Source of the DNA: Linanthus parryae
Taxonomy: Eukaryota; Streptophyta; Magnoliopsida; Ericales; Polemoniaceae
Assembly (NCBI GenBank): GCA_023055425.1
Contig: JALGPY010000002.1
Span: 119,982,088-120,046,087, forward strand
Length of the DNA: 64,000 bases
Direction: 5' to 3'
Each line of letters begins with the position of its first letter. The first letter of the stretch is position 1. Positions 43,192 through 55,441 of the stretch are shown piece by piece. Made by a program: the position numbers and the translations under genes. The notes under the pieces were generated by a model. That model saw only the letters and a program-made list of their open reading frames with translations, made no database searches and was not told the origin of the DNA.

Positions 43192-44583
43192 TGAAGGGTT
43201 TTGATCATGGATACGCAGCGGAAGAACAATAAATTTATCTAATCAAGACCCTCCAAGGATCACAAGAAGATAAATCATGACGATGGTAAAGGAATTGTGT
43301 TATGTACCTTGAAAGTCTTTTTGATGACTTCTAACGCGAAAAGTATCACGTCTTTACGGTTGATCCACGTTTAGAGGTGAGATCTAGATCTCCCAAACAC
43401 CTTGTTCTAGCTAGGAGGAATGTAAGAGTACGAAGAAATCACGCAACGGAGCACCAAAAGAGAGGGGAGGCCTTCTCTTTGGTGGCCGACGGGTAGGACG
43501 GACGCAAGGGGCTTGGCCTCCTTGTTGTCTTGTTCTCTCCTTCCTCCTCTCCTACTTAATGTATGTTATGAGCATAAGTTGTAGGGAAGGAAGATAGGAG
43601 AATCCTTTATATAGTCCAACAACTCCTTGTTACTACTACATAAAGGCCCTCTCCTAATCCTACTCAAGTTCGGATTAGTCCAACTTGCATATTAGTCCTA
43701 CTAAGTTTGCAAGTTGTTGCGATTTGATCCTTCTAATAATTTATCATATTAATTAATTATTTCCCAAGTCTAGTTCAACCCTATATGGAATGTGACCCCA
43801 TAAGTTCTATTTAGATGGTAGTAACTATTCACTAATATGGAGCGGCCTCTAGCAAGACATCTATTCTAGCCAACAAATATAAATAGTCATCATGACAAAC
43901 CTTGTGCAAGTATTGTCTCATCCCTTTGTCTCAATATCCGGATTGGACACGAGACATACAAGTCACACTCGTATATCCAATCCATAGATCTTCGATCCTG
44001 GGAATAGCCTTATCTGTGCAAATAATATCAATATCCGATATTGATTTATTTGAGTCTTGCGACATTCTATAAGCACTAACCCTCGAGTGGCCTAGGATAT
44101 TTGCTCCCATTATGTGGGATGGACAAATTCTATCTACATCACTACGATATCTAAGCTTGCTTCCTATTGTATCCTATATGCTCCTTTATGACTACCCAGT
44201 CAAAACACAATATTCCACAACTAGATGATCTAGTGACTTCAAGTATAAGGATAACATTACTGTTGTCACAGCGAGAAGCACTTGTGACTTTACTTAACTT
44301 GTATGTAGCCTTCTCGGAGATGGGTCAATCGAGTATGCCATTACTCCTAATGCATACCCATGTGTTGGATCGTGATATCTCCATATCAATCCAACCCCAT
44401 ACTAGTCTATAGATGGTCGTCCTATTAATCATTATAATGGACTAGGGATATTTAAGATAAACAACACAATTATAAATATAAGGACTTCATTATATTAAAT
44501 ATCCAATAAATAATACAATGAATGTTCTAGCCAATTTATTGTTCATACTAAACTAGATTGCCTCTAGGGCACCTATTCCAACA
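43192..44583 (-). repeat. 3' LTR of the nested copia element
   Basis: 1,392 bp, TGAAGGG...CCAACA as read on the + strand. Against the other LTR, the first 63 bases differ at five positions, all transitions. Confidence 0.9.
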
Positions 44584-44594
44584 GTCTCCCACTT
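44584..44594 (-). promoter_or_regulatory. Polypurine tract of the copia element
   Basis: AAGTGGGAGAC on the minus strand abuts the 3' LTR, the place where plus-strand DNA synthesis starts. Confidence 0.75.
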
Positions 44595-44597
44595 GCA

Positions 44598-47300
44598 CTA
44601 GATCCAATCTGGTGCATCTCGTATGCCAATGCTCCTAGTGTGCCCTTCATGCTTGCGCTGAACAAGCGGCTTTGTAAGTGGATCTGACAGATTCTCATCT
44701 CTAGGAATCTTGCAAATCCGAACGTCTCCCCTTTCGATAATATCTCGAATAAGATGGAACTTCCTGAGTACGTGCTTGGATTTTTGGTGCGACATGGGTT
44801 CCTTTGATTGTGCGAACGCCCCAGTGTTGTCACAATGCAATTCTATTGGATCCGAAATGCTAGGAACCACACCAAGCTCAGTAACGAACTTCCTAATCCA
44901 AACAACTTCTTTTGTTGCGCCATTTGCAGCAATGTACTCAACCTCTGTTGTAGAATCTGCCAACGTCTCTTGCTTGGAACTCTTCCATCTCACCGCTTCT
45001 GCATTCAGGCAAAACACAAACCCCGAATGTGATCTGAAATCATCTATGTCGGTCTGGAAGCTTGCATCCGTGTAACCCCTTACACGCAACTCCTCTTCTC
45101 CTCCAAATATCAATAACACATCCTTAGTTCTTCTTAAGTACTTTAGGATGTTCTTGAACGCAATCCAGTGACTCTCACTTTGATTTGGAATGATATATTC
45201 TTGTCATACTCAATGCGTATGACACATCTGGTCTAGTACATAACATGGCATACATGATGGATTCTACGGCTGAGGCATAGGGAACCCTACTCATGCGTTC
45301 CTTCTCAATCTCATTGGGAGGACAACCACTCTTCGAAAGAGTGATTTCATGCGACATGGCCAAGAATACCTTCTTGTAATCTTGCATGCTGAACCGTTTC
45401 AGTACGTCGTCTATATATGTACTCTGACTCAGGCCTAGCAGCCTCTTATATCTATCTCTATAGATATTTAACCGAATATATAAGCTGCTTTCACCTAATT
45501 CTTTCATTGAGAAACACTTTCCTAGCCGATCTTTAACATGCTGCAACATAGGAATGTTGTTTCAAATGAGTAGTATGTCATCCACATACAAGACTAAAAA
45601 AGCAACAGAGCTCCCACTAACCTTCTGGTAGACACAAGACTCATATTCGTTTCTGATGAAGCCAAACTTTTTGACTACTTCATCAAAACGTCGATTCCAA
45701 CTCCTAGATGCATGCTTTAATCCATAAATGGATCGCTGCAGTTTACAGACTTTGTTGACTTGCTTTGGATCCTCAAAACCCTCAGGTTGTGTCATGTACA
45801 CATCCTCGAGGAGATTCCCGTATAGGTTTACTGTTATGACATCTATCTGCCAAATCTCATAGTCATAGTATGCTGCAATAGCAAGTAAGATTCGAATGGA
45901 TTTGGTCATTGCGACTAGTGAAAAGGTTTCATCATAGTCAATACCATGAATCTGTCTGAATCCTTTATCCACCAATCGGCCCTTATAGGTTATCACATTA
46001 CCATCCATGTCGATCTTCTTCTTGAAGACCCACTTGCACCCTATGGGACGTGCCCCTTCGGGTGGTTCCACCAAATTCCATACTTTGTGGTATACATGGA
46101 TTCCATCTCGGATCTCATTGCCTCAAGCCACTTCTGAGAGTCCGGCCCTTCCACGACCTCTTCATAGGTAGTAGGCTCATCATCTATGAGCATCGTGTCA
46201 CCAGACTCAGTCATGAGAAGTCCATACCTCTCTGGCTCCTGGCGCACTCTACTAGATCTACGAAGCTCTTGTGTTACTTGAACAGGCTTCTCCACAACCT
46301 CTTGTGGTTCATGTTCATGTTCCATAGTAGGATAAATGCTTTGTGGTTCTTGAACTTCTTCAAGTTCCATAGTCCTCCCACTTGCTTCTTTAGAGACAAA
46401 CTCTTTTTCTAGAAACACGCCGGACCGAGCAACAAACTTTTTGTTAATATCCCTTAGTTTCCTTAGGGTATCCCACAAACTTGCATTTGTTAGACTTAGG
46501 CCCTAACTTGTCTGATAGTAAACGTTTTACATAGACATTGCATCCCCAAATCTTCATGAAAGACACTGAGGGACACCTCCTACTCCACATCTCATGTGGT
46601 GTCTTCATGACTGACTTAGATGGAACACGGTTAATGGTGAAAGTTGCACTCAATAGAGCATAGCCCCAAAATGATAATGGAAGATCAATTTGACACATCA
46701 TTGATCAAACCATATCTAATAGAGTTCGATTCCTCCTCTAGGACATGCCATTCCACTGTGGCGTTCCGGGTTGAGTGAGTTGGGATACTATCCCACACTC
46801 TCTAAGATAGTCGTCAAACTCTTGGCTCAAGTATTCTCCACCACGATCCGATCTTAGAGCTTTAATCTTTTGCCAAACTGCTTCTCTACTTCATTCTTGA
46901 ATTCTTTTAACTTTTCAAAGGACTCGGATTTGGCCTTCATAAGGTATAAAAATCTATATCTACTGAAATCATCAGTAAATGTGATGAAGTAGACATAATC
47001 ATCCCTGGCCGGCGTGGAAAATGGCATACATACATCAGTATGTAGTAGCGCCAATTTCTCACTAGTCCTCTCACATTTCTTATTGAAAGGGGACTTTGTC
47101 ATTTTTCCCAATAAACAAGCCTCACACGTCTCATATGATTCAAAATCAAATGAGTCTAGGAATCCATATTTATGGAGTATAGATACACGTTTCTCATTTA
47201 TATGGCCTAAACGACAGTGCCATAAAAAAGCAAGATTTAAATCATTAATTTTAATCTTCTTGGTATTAATGTTATAGACAGGATCATTTAGATCAAGGAT
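44598..47300 (-). pseudogene. Copia pol: integrase, RT, RNase H (broken)
   Basis: Integrase core at 47111-46854 (LLHTDVCMPFS; YFITFTDDFSRYRFLYLM) and its C-terminal part at 46701-46444 (LPLSFWGYALLSATFTINRV; KIWGCNVYVK). RT at 46074-45562 (GCKWVFKKKIDMDGNV; FRQIHGIDYDETFS; catalytic LYVDDILLI). RNase H at 45119-44598 (GYTDASFQTD; KQETLADSTTEVEYIAA; HCDNTGAFAQSKEP; KHVLRKFHLIRDII). The catalytic YVDD is intact, but frame changes between 46854 and 46701, at about 46050 and at about 45560 stop a full polyprotein. Confidence 0.85.
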
Positions 47301-47303
47301 ATA

Positions 47304-48524
47304 TTATCCATTAAATAATTGCGCACTACAATAGTGAATACTATCAAAATAAATTGAACAACAATTGTTCTTTATTGAAATAGTAAAACCTTCCTTGTCC
47401 AAACAAGAAATAGAAATAATGTTTCTGCTCATAGCAGGCAAAAAGTAGCAATTATTTAATTCTAAAACTAATCCTGAAGGCAGATACAACCCGTACACGC
47501 TTACAACCAATACAGCAACCTTTGCTCCATTCCCAACGCGCAGATCTATCTCTCCTTTAGCTAATCTCCTACTTCTCTTTATATCCTGCACATTTCGACA
47601 AATGTGAGATCCACATCCAGTATCCAATACCCATGATGAAGAGCAAGTAATATTGACATCTATAACAAAAATCCATGGTGGTGGTGAAATCACTATTCCA
47701 AGCCTCTTATCTTCCAGATATTTTGGGCAGTTCTTCCTCCAATGTCCAGGCTGACTACAGTAGTGACATTCACCTTTAGTCACACCTTTGGCTACGCCAC
47801 CAACAGGCTTAAGGGCAGATTCCTTGGGTTTGGCAACTGCTTTGCCTTTTCCCTTGGAGGTAGAGGCAAACCTTTTGCCCTTTCCTTCTTGCACAATCGT
47901 TATGGATTTTCCCTTACCCTTGTTCATGCTTTGTTCAGCTGTCCTCAACATATTGAGTAAATCTGGCAGAGGTTTCACGATCTCATTCATGTTATAGTTC
48001 ATGATGAACTGTCCATAACTCTCAAGCAACGATTGTAGTATGATATAGGTGGCCAACTCTTGACCCACCGGAAACCCTAGGCGGCCTAGGCTCTCGAAGT
48101 AGTTGATTATGAACATGTGCGGCCCCACGGGGTTTCCATCTAATAGATGACATTTGAAAAATGCCTTGGAAACTTCATACCTCTCAACCCTTTCCTGCTC
48201 TTGGAAGAGCTGCTTCAAGTGTGCAATCATATCGACTGCATTCATGTTCTCATGTTGTTTCTGAAGCTCAGAGGACATGGTGCAAAGCATTAGGTAGGCT
48301 GCATCATTAGCGTCATCAACACGCTTCTGATACGCCTTTAGGGCTGCAGCAGTGTTGTTTTCCGGACCATCAGGAACTTGCTCCTCTAGAGCGTACAGTT
48401 TCTTTTCTTGCTTGAGAACGATTCTCAAGTTTCTGTACCAGTCTAGAAAATTGGTCCCGGACAGCTTGTCCTTCTCATGGACAGAGCGCAGGGAGTGAGA
48501 TGAGTTCGATGAGTTGTTTGCCAT
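47304..48524 (-). CDS. Copia gag with protease start
   Basis: An open frame of 406 codons starting MANNSSNSSHSLRSV. Residues 20-200 have the gag helical region typical of plant copia elements (DWYRNLRIVLKQEKKLYALE). A Lys/Gly-rich basic stretch (200-250) precedes a CCHC zinc knuckle at 253-266 (CHYCSQPGHWRKNC). The aspartic protease signature WVLDTGCGSHIC starts near residue 298. The frame closes after the protease, before integrase, probably by mutation. Gag packages the element RNA into virus-like particles in the cytoplasm. It could still make protein, although pol is broken. Confidence 0.75.
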   Translation of the reverse strand: MANNSSNSSHSLRSVHEKDKLSGTNFLDWYRNLRIVLKQEKKLYALEEQVPDGPENNTAAALKAYQKRVDDANDAAYLMLCTMSSELQKQHENMNAVDMIAHLKQLFQEQERVERYEVSKAFFKCHLLDGNPVGPHMFIINYFESLGRLGFPVGQELATYIILQSLLESYGQFIMNYNMNEIVKPLPDLLNMLRTAEQSMNKGKGKSITIVQEGKGKRFASTSKGKGKAVAKPKESALKPVGGVAKGVTKGECHYCSQPGHWRKNCPKYLEDKRLGIVISPPPWIFVIDVNITCSSSWVLDTGCGSHICRNVQDIKRSRRLAKGEIDLRVGNGAKVAVLVVSVYGLYLPSGLVLELNNCYFLPAMSRNIISISCLDKEGFTISIKNNCCSIYFDSIHYCSAQLFNG

Positions 48525-50146
48525 TGGAATTCTACAAAACGAAAATACGCAAGTTTTAGTATTTGTGAACAGTTAATTTTATTTAATAATGGCTAGATTA
48601 TTAAATACAGCTCCCACTATTTTTCTACGGATTAATAACCCTCAAATATTAATGCGGAAAATATCATTACATTTTCTAGTGGATGCCAAGATCCCTATTT
48701 CACTTCTTTTTAGCTTGCTTTGGCAAGTCACCCAAAATTAGTTATTTAGGTAGGAACAATTCCAATTGCATCCATACGCAACTCTTGGTTCAATTGGGCA
48801 AATAACTCCTTATTTATCCATTCACATGTATAACCCTAATTGTTTGCCTCTAAGGTTTTAATCTTATTAAAATCACTTAGTTGCTTCCAACCTCTTACTT
48901 AGACAGTTGCACATTACTTGCTTGTGCCATCGCAACATAACCATGACAAATCAATTCGCCCTGCTTTGTCATGCACGAGCTTGATAATCATGATCATGAA
49001 GAGTGTCTAAATAACGAGAAGGCAAAAAACGCAATATTTAAATTGAGGGATTTTGCTTTTCAATTTTTAAATTGTTTTGTTGATCCATATCAACTGATCT
49101 ACTTATTTGAGTTTGGGCAAACTCCAAATAAAAGATCCGGGTTGTTAGCTATATTATTATCAATTTGCATGCATCATCCATACGCCAACAACAATAATAA
49201 GACGATAAAGTAAACATCCACAAAAGGAAATTAACGTGATGTGGATATGGCCTCCTAGACTAAGATATTCTCAAGCCAATGAGAATATCTATGAACCCTA
49301 GAATAGAGAACGCATCTCCATGTGCCTCCATCTCTCGGTCCATCCTTCATAGCCTTGTGGAATGCTCCATGCTCCATGTGGTGGCTCCTTTAATTCTTGG
49401 GCTTCTTTTCTTCAATCTTGGCTATCTATCTATTTTATCTAGTACTATCTATACTAAAGTTGAAAAAAAAATCGGCTCGCAGGCCGTAAACCTTAATTAA
49501 TTATTACATCAAATTGATCAGCTCGCAGGCCGTAAACAAACCACAAAAATCAAACATTCACAACAAACCACATCTAAGGCCATATCCAATCACCATAGAA
49601 ACTGCACATAAACACTTAAAACTAATTTTTAACGCGCTTAGTCAATTTTAATTAATTTTAGATGTGCTAGGGTAAAAAACGGTCCAAGGGGTCCACTAGG
49701 AATATAGCCGAACCGCCCAAAAAGGACCAAGGTGTGGTCTTGAGCCGGTCGGCCGAGCCGCACGCTAGGCCGGCCCGAGCCCTTGGCCGTGCCCTAGCTT
49801 GGGAGGCAAGGCAAGGGGGCGGCCTCTAGGGGGGCGAACCTCCTTAGGGAGTTGTTTCCAAAACAACTCCTTGCCTTGTTGACCAAGTTTAGTTGTTTCC
49901 ATGTTTGAAAAACCTCTTTTTCAAGCATGTGCCCAAACCCTAGCCGTCAAGATCCAAAATACACATCCTATGTTATTCAAACTCACTAATTCAAACATCC
50001 AATGTTAAATTAGACCTTCTTTCTCTTGAATCAAATTCAAGTTGCATCTAATATGCTTAATATGTCGTTTTAAAGCAATAATCAAAATTTATAGGTGAAA
50101 AACAACAAAACATAACACGTAAACCACATTATGCTCTACGACCTGT
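48525..50146 (-). other. Copia leader between primer site and gag
   Basis: About 1.6 kb without a long frame. Untranslated leaders of this size are known in plant copia elements. A duplicated GCTCGCAGGCCGTAAAC occurs at about 49475-49492 and 49521-49538. Confidence 0.5.
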
Positions 50147-50159
50147 GGCTCTGATACCA
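50147..50159 (-). promoter_or_regulatory. Primer binding site, initiator Met tRNA
   Basis: The minus strand reads TGGTATCAGAGCC, an exact match to the usual plant retrotransposon site. It is one base from the 5' LTR. Confidence 0.9.
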
Positions 50160-50160
50160 C

Positions 50161-51570
50161 TGAAGGGTTTTGATTATGGATACGCAGCGGAAGGACGATA
50201 AATTTATCCGATCAAGACCCTCCGAGGATCAGAGGAAAAGAAATCATGACGATGGTAAAGGAATTGTGTAATGTACGTTGGAGGTCTCCTTGATGACTTC
50301 TAACGCGAAAAGTATCACGTCTCTACGGTTTATCCACGTCTAGAGGTGAGATCTAGATCTTCCAAACACCTTGTTCTAGCTAGGAGGAATAGAAGAGGAT
50401 GAAGAAATCACGCAACGGAGCACCAAAAGAGAGGGGCGGGCCTCTCTTAGTGGACGGCAGGTAGGGCGGACGCAAGGGGCTCGGCCTCCTTGTTGTCTTT
50501 CTCTCTCATTCCTTCTCTCCTACCCAATGTATGTTATGAGCATAAGTTGTAGGGAAGGAAGCTAGGAGAATAATTTATATAGTCCAACAACTCCTTGTTA
50601 CTACGTAAAGGCCCTCTCCTAATCCTACTCAAGTTCGATTAGTCCAACTTGCATATTAGTCCTACTAAGTTTGCAAGTTGTAGCGATTTGATCGTTCTAA
50701 TTAATTAATCATATTAATTAATTATTTCCCAGGTCTAGTTCAAACCTATATGGCGTGTGACCCCATAGGTTCTATCTAGTTGGTAGTAACTATTTACTAA
50801 TGTGGAGCGGCCTCTAGCAAGACATCCATTCTAGCCAAAAAAACAGAAATTGTCATCATGACAAACCTTGTGCATGTATTGTGTCATCCCTTTGTCTCAA
50901 TATCCGGATTGGACACGAGACATACAAGTCACACTCGTATATCCAGTCCATAGTTCCTCGATCCTGGGAATAGCCTTATTCGTGCAAATAACATCAATAT
51001 CATATATTGATTTATTTGAGTCTGGCCAGACATTCTATAAGCATTATCCCTCGAGTGGCCTAGGATATTTTCTCCCAATATGTGGGAGGTAAAAATTCTA
51101 TCTACATCACTACGATATCTAAGCTTGCTTCTGTATCCGATACGCGCCTTTATGACTACCCAGTCACGGTGTAGCGTTTGATGCTACCAAAACACAATAT
51201 TCCACAACTAGATGATCTAGTGACTCCAAGTCTAAGGATGACAATACCGATGTCTCCGGGAGAAGCACTTGTGACTTTACATAACCTGTATGTAGGCTTC
51301 TCGGAGAAGGGTCTATCCAGTATGCCATTACTCCTAATGCATACCCATGTGTTGGATCGTGATATCTCCATATCAATCCAACCCCATACTAGTCTATAGA
51401 TGATCGTCCTATTAATCATTGTAATAGACTAGGGATATTTAAGATAAACAACCAAATTGCAAATCTAAGGACTTCATTATATAAAATATCCAATAAATAA
51501 TACAATGAATGTTCTAGCCAATTTATTGTTCATACTAAACTAGATTGCCTCTAGGGCACCTATTTCAACA
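50161..51570 (-). repeat. 5' LTR of the nested copia element
   Basis: 1,410 bp, pair of 43192-44583. Ends CACCTATTTCAACA on the + strand. Confidence 0.9.
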
Positions 51571-52560
51571 GTTAACCCCTTGGTTACCATGTTGGTTCCT
51601 TGCCAATGGTGCCAAACACTCATAAGCTGTATGCCCCCTGCTTTCACAGTTCCTGCAAGTCACGGTATTTCCCGAAGAATCCACCCCTAGGTGGTTCCGC
51701 TAGCATTGCCTGCAGAAGCGGCGAACTGTCTCATTTCCCTAGTTTCTCTGGTTAAATGATATTGCCCTTGGTTGTTTCCTCCATTGTTGGGCTTGAAATT
51801 ATTTTCTGTGCCAGCTTCATTACTCTTGTCAAGTGACTGTTACGACCTCCTGTTTCATCTTGCTTTTTCTTTTCGCGAATCTTGTCTTGTGTTGCTTGAA
51901 CTCGCCAAATATCTGCGGCTCTATCATAAGCCTCATGAAGAGTGACATAAGTCCTGTTCAGCAAAGACTTCTGTCGCTGAAGGTTTAGTCGAGATATGAA
52001 CTTGGGAACTTTGGCTTCCTCATCTGGTACCATATTGCCTGCAAATCTGGTCAGCTCCAGAAACTTATTGAAGAACTCAGCAAAAGAGTCGCTTCCATGT
52101 ATGAGATTCATGAACTCCTGGTATTTCTGATTCTTCACATATGCCGGATAGAATTGAGTTTTGAGTGCTATTTGTAGAGCCTCCCAATTGATTTGGGTTG
52201 GGCCAACAAAGTCTCACGCAAACCTTTCCACCACAAGTTCGCCTCACTTTTCATTTATCGCACAGTTGAATATGTGGTCCTCAGAGCATTCGATGGTTTC
52301 AAGCGCTTTGTCCATCTCATCGATCCAGTCCTCAAGGTCACCCGGATCTTCGTTTCCCGTAAAGTTTATGGGTTTAATGTCGGCCACTTTCTTGGCCCAG
52401 TTAGTGCCATACCAAGGTTTGTTCATCATTTAAGTCATTTGAGCAAAGAATTGCTCCATGTTGTTGTTCTGAGCAGCCATGTGCTGACGATGAACTCTCT
52501 TTGTGAAGTATTGGATTGGTCTATCAGTCATTCGCCTACACTATAACCAATTGTATCATC
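51571..52560 (-). pseudogene. Gypsy gag N-terminal part and zinc knuckle
   Basis: Minus-strand frame from about 52480: MNKPWYGTNWAKKVADIKPI, then FTGNEDPGDLEDWIDEMDKA, a stop, then EFMNLIHGSDSFAEFFNKFL and KFISRLNLQRQKSLLNRTYV. This is the retrotransposon gag capsid region. A CCHC knuckle (CRNCESRGHTAYEC) lies at about 51660-51615, right beside the copia insertion. Stops and frame changes show it is not functional. Confidence 0.8.
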
Positions 52561-53144
52561 TTCTAATATATAACACAATAATAGTAAGAAAATAACATAC
52601 AGTGTGCACAAAGGTATTCAACAAAATGATTGTCACAACTCATATAAACGTGTACGATGGATCTACCGCAAGCTTGTCTCCTAAGTAAAAATTATCCGTT
52701 GTACCACCTCTAACACCCCCAGTTTACCCACCGGGAAACCCGGGAGGGGGCTACTCCGCACCCGAGATTACTCCCAAATGCAAGGACGTTTAAAGGCGAG
52801 AATAAAAACAAACCGCCAATCCATTTACGTTTAAAATTTTACAAGTGAATTGTTAAAAACATGTTTGCCTCAAACTCGGGCAAAGATTAATTACAAAACT
52901 AAAATAGAACGTCTAAGGTTCTCGTTTTAATCAACTAAGCATAAGGAAGTGATTCGCCCCCTCCCCCCCCCCCCCATCTAAACCAATATTCCATCATCTA
53001 AACATGTGATGAGGAAAGAAAATAAATAGACACCACAGTTTCAAAGTCAGCAATAAACACTAAGCGAGATAATACCTAACCATGTAAACATAATGAGGCA
53101 AGTATAAACATTATTTAAAATAAGTAAAAGAGTGTTTAGTGTAA

Positions 53145-53296
53145 GAGAAATGCTAGGGAATCCACCCATATATCCCACTCATCTCCCAAATTCCTTCTAA
53201 AAAAATGCAATCATGTCAAATGAGTATTCATGTTGCCAAGTTTACATTTGGGTGGGGGATGAGTAGGAGATATTGGTGGGTTCCCTAGCATTTATG
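53145..53296. mobile_element. Mutator-like MITE with 9-bp target duplication
   Basis: 152 bp. TTAGTGTAA flanks it (53136-53144 and 53297-53305). Inverted ends pair over about 34 bp (AAATGCTAGGGAA, CCACC, ATAT, TCC). Confidence 0.85.
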
Positions 53297-54767
53297 TTAG
53301 TGTAAACCAAGTCAGAACTTCACAAGTGATTAAAACCAAACAATTCCTTTTCTACATTTCATGCAAACCAAATATCAATTCTTCCTTAAAATCTCAAGTT
53401 AAGTTATATTATATTGTATTTTCTTGTACGGAGTCGAGTAACCAATATTTCCATAAACCAGCAACCTAGACCGTAAGTGTCGACACCCCCTTAAGACTTT
53501 TTGCGACCAGAAATGTGAGTACTAGGAGCGACTCAGGCTAAAGCGGTCAAGAAATATCACGGGCCGAGTGGCACTAGCAAACATCGACAATAAACACGGG
53601 TCGACTGACCGTAATCAAAAGACAAACACGGGCCGAGAGACCGTAGTCAACACGACAATAAAGTACCAGTTCTTGTTCTCCGTACAATCATTTTTGCTTT
53701 ACATCATTACGCATTATTAATTACTTTCGTGTGATGTATTCAAAATATTATTTCTGTAAAATCAAATATCAAGTAAAGCATGTATACATATAAACACATA
53801 AAGAAACTCGTCTAGACATGAAAGAAGATAAGGCTTAACGCCTGACATATTAACTCACCTTGAGTCTCAAGCAAGTAGCAAATCAATACGTATTCAGATT
53901 CGACGTATCCTTCGTCCACGAAATCGCCGCCAACAAGTTACCAATTCATTAATCAAAACACAATACTACACTAATCAACAATGCCTACTAAACAAGATAA
54001 CAACACTACACGGTTTGGGTTTTATGTTTCTAGTTCACTATCCAAGTCATATCCAAATATACAACTCAAACTTTACTTTAAAAACCATAACCTAATATGT
54101 CAATAAACTACCACACGTCTGCTAATTTATTACTTAAACTTTGTGAACACTTCCTCAAGATAAAATTAGTATCACTAGATTCAAAACAATCTGAAAAATG
54201 AGTCTAGCAACAAACGGATTTTAAATCGGCTTCCAGAAACAGAAGTTACGCTCTCTTTAAACTTACTGGTCACAAGTTCAGCAAATACAACACTTTCATA
54301 AACGCTGTTTATATCGAGATTCAACATCTTCTAACCCACATACAGCACTTTCAGAATCAATGTAACATAGTCTAATGCATAGAAACATCTAGTTAACGAC
54401 TTCGTTCTCAATCCAACTTCGAAGTCTAGAGATTATCAACCATAAATCAAGATGATAACCATCTACCAAGGTTATCAATTCAAACTTCATTACTCATCCC
54501 TTCATTACCTAGGATTTTTTCCATATTTAAAGAACACGATTTGTATTAACGAATTGCTATTGCTTAGATGAGTTCAAGAATGATGAGATGGAGAATATAA
54601 ATCTGAAAATTAAGATATTAGAACGAAGAATGGATTAGAGGTTAAATCACGCACCGGAGATGAGAACGTAAGCGGTGAAGCGATTGAAAATCGAAACACA
54701 ACAACACGACGGGTGAGTGACCCGTGTTTGTCGTCACGGTAGAGGACGAGATAGAGAGGGAGAAAAG

Positions 54768-54770
<3 letters not shown>

Positions 54771-54822
<52 letters not shown>
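54771..54822 (+). repeat. (GA)n microsatellite in the gypsy LTR
   Basis: About 52 bp, positionally equivalent to 38292-38341. Interrupted GA continues to 54857. Confidence 0.95.
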
Positions 54823-54836
<14 letters not shown>

Positions 54837-54856
54837 CGAGAGAGAAGAGGCAAGAG

Positions 54857-54857
<1 letters not shown>

Positions 54858-54933
<76 letters not shown>

Positions 54934-54934
54934 T
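54858..54934 (+). repeat. (GATA)n microsatellite
   Basis: About 19 copies of GATA next to the GA tract. Absent from the partner LTR, so it arose after insertion. Confidence 0.95.
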
Positions 54935-55261
54935 TACGTGGGAGATCAAAGAAATGAAAAGAGGGACGACAAAGGTGGCTGCCGGACCTACTGCTGCTGT
55001 CGGACCCGAGAGGGAGAGGGTTCGGGGAAAGAGAGAGAACAGGTGGGACGTGGGAGAGTGAGGGGACGTGAGGGTGAGAGAGATAGGGAGGAAAGAGAGA
55101 AGAAGATGGGTAGGAGAAGGATTAGGGTTTTTAGGAAAACTCCAATTAGGAAATAGATTTGTTATTAATGAGGTCAAATATTTAGATTTTTGAATTTGGA
55201 TAAAATACATCTAAACCCCAACGTTTAATAAAAGAACACTAACTCTCCTAAAAGCGTCAAA

Positions 55262-55375
55262 AAAATTCTATTCTACAACACCATGAAAAGATCACCAAAT
55301 TCTTGCATCGTTTTGCTAATCAAATCACCGTGACTAAGCAACATGGTGAATAGTGGTAAAAGTCACAGTAGGAAG
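55262..55375. repeat. Half of a Stowaway-like MITE
   Basis: Resembles the right half of the element at 18164-18418: CTACAACAC, AATCACCG(G/T), GTGAATAGTGGTAAAAGTC. The left half is missing at the gypsy LTR edge, as if the insertion or a deletion removed it. Confidence 0.55.
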
Positions 55376-55441
55376 AAGCTGGTGAAACATTAGTACCATA
55401 CAGATGTGATATTTGCTACTTGAACAATGAAATGATAATGT

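Larger units (their letters stand above)
43192..51570 (-). mobile_element. Complete Ty1/copia element nested in gypsy gag
   Basis: 8.4 kb with two LTRs (43192-44583 and 50161-51570), a primer binding site, a polypurine tract, gag-protease, integrase, RT and RNase H, all on the minus strand. Target duplication GTTAC (43187-43191) versus GTTAA (51571-51575), one mismatch. Gypsy coding resumes on both sides. Confidence 0.9.
52709..55258 (-). repeat. 5' LTR of the large gypsy element
   Basis: Begins TCTAACACCCCC in + orientation, matching TTTAACACCCCC at 34895. It runs to about 55258, where shared sequence with the left LTR stops inside ACTAACTCTCC(T/C)AAAAG. It carries a Mutator MITE, a C-rich tract (about 52958-52976), and GA and GATA repeats. 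The canonical terminal dinucleotides have been lost in both copies. Confidence 0.7.

Noticed and set aside
42830..43204. Membrane-protein-like + strand ORF rich in Val/Ile/Ser
   Set aside because: Antisense of the Asn/Gly-rich gypsy gag linker, whose codons read as hydrophobic residues on the other strand.
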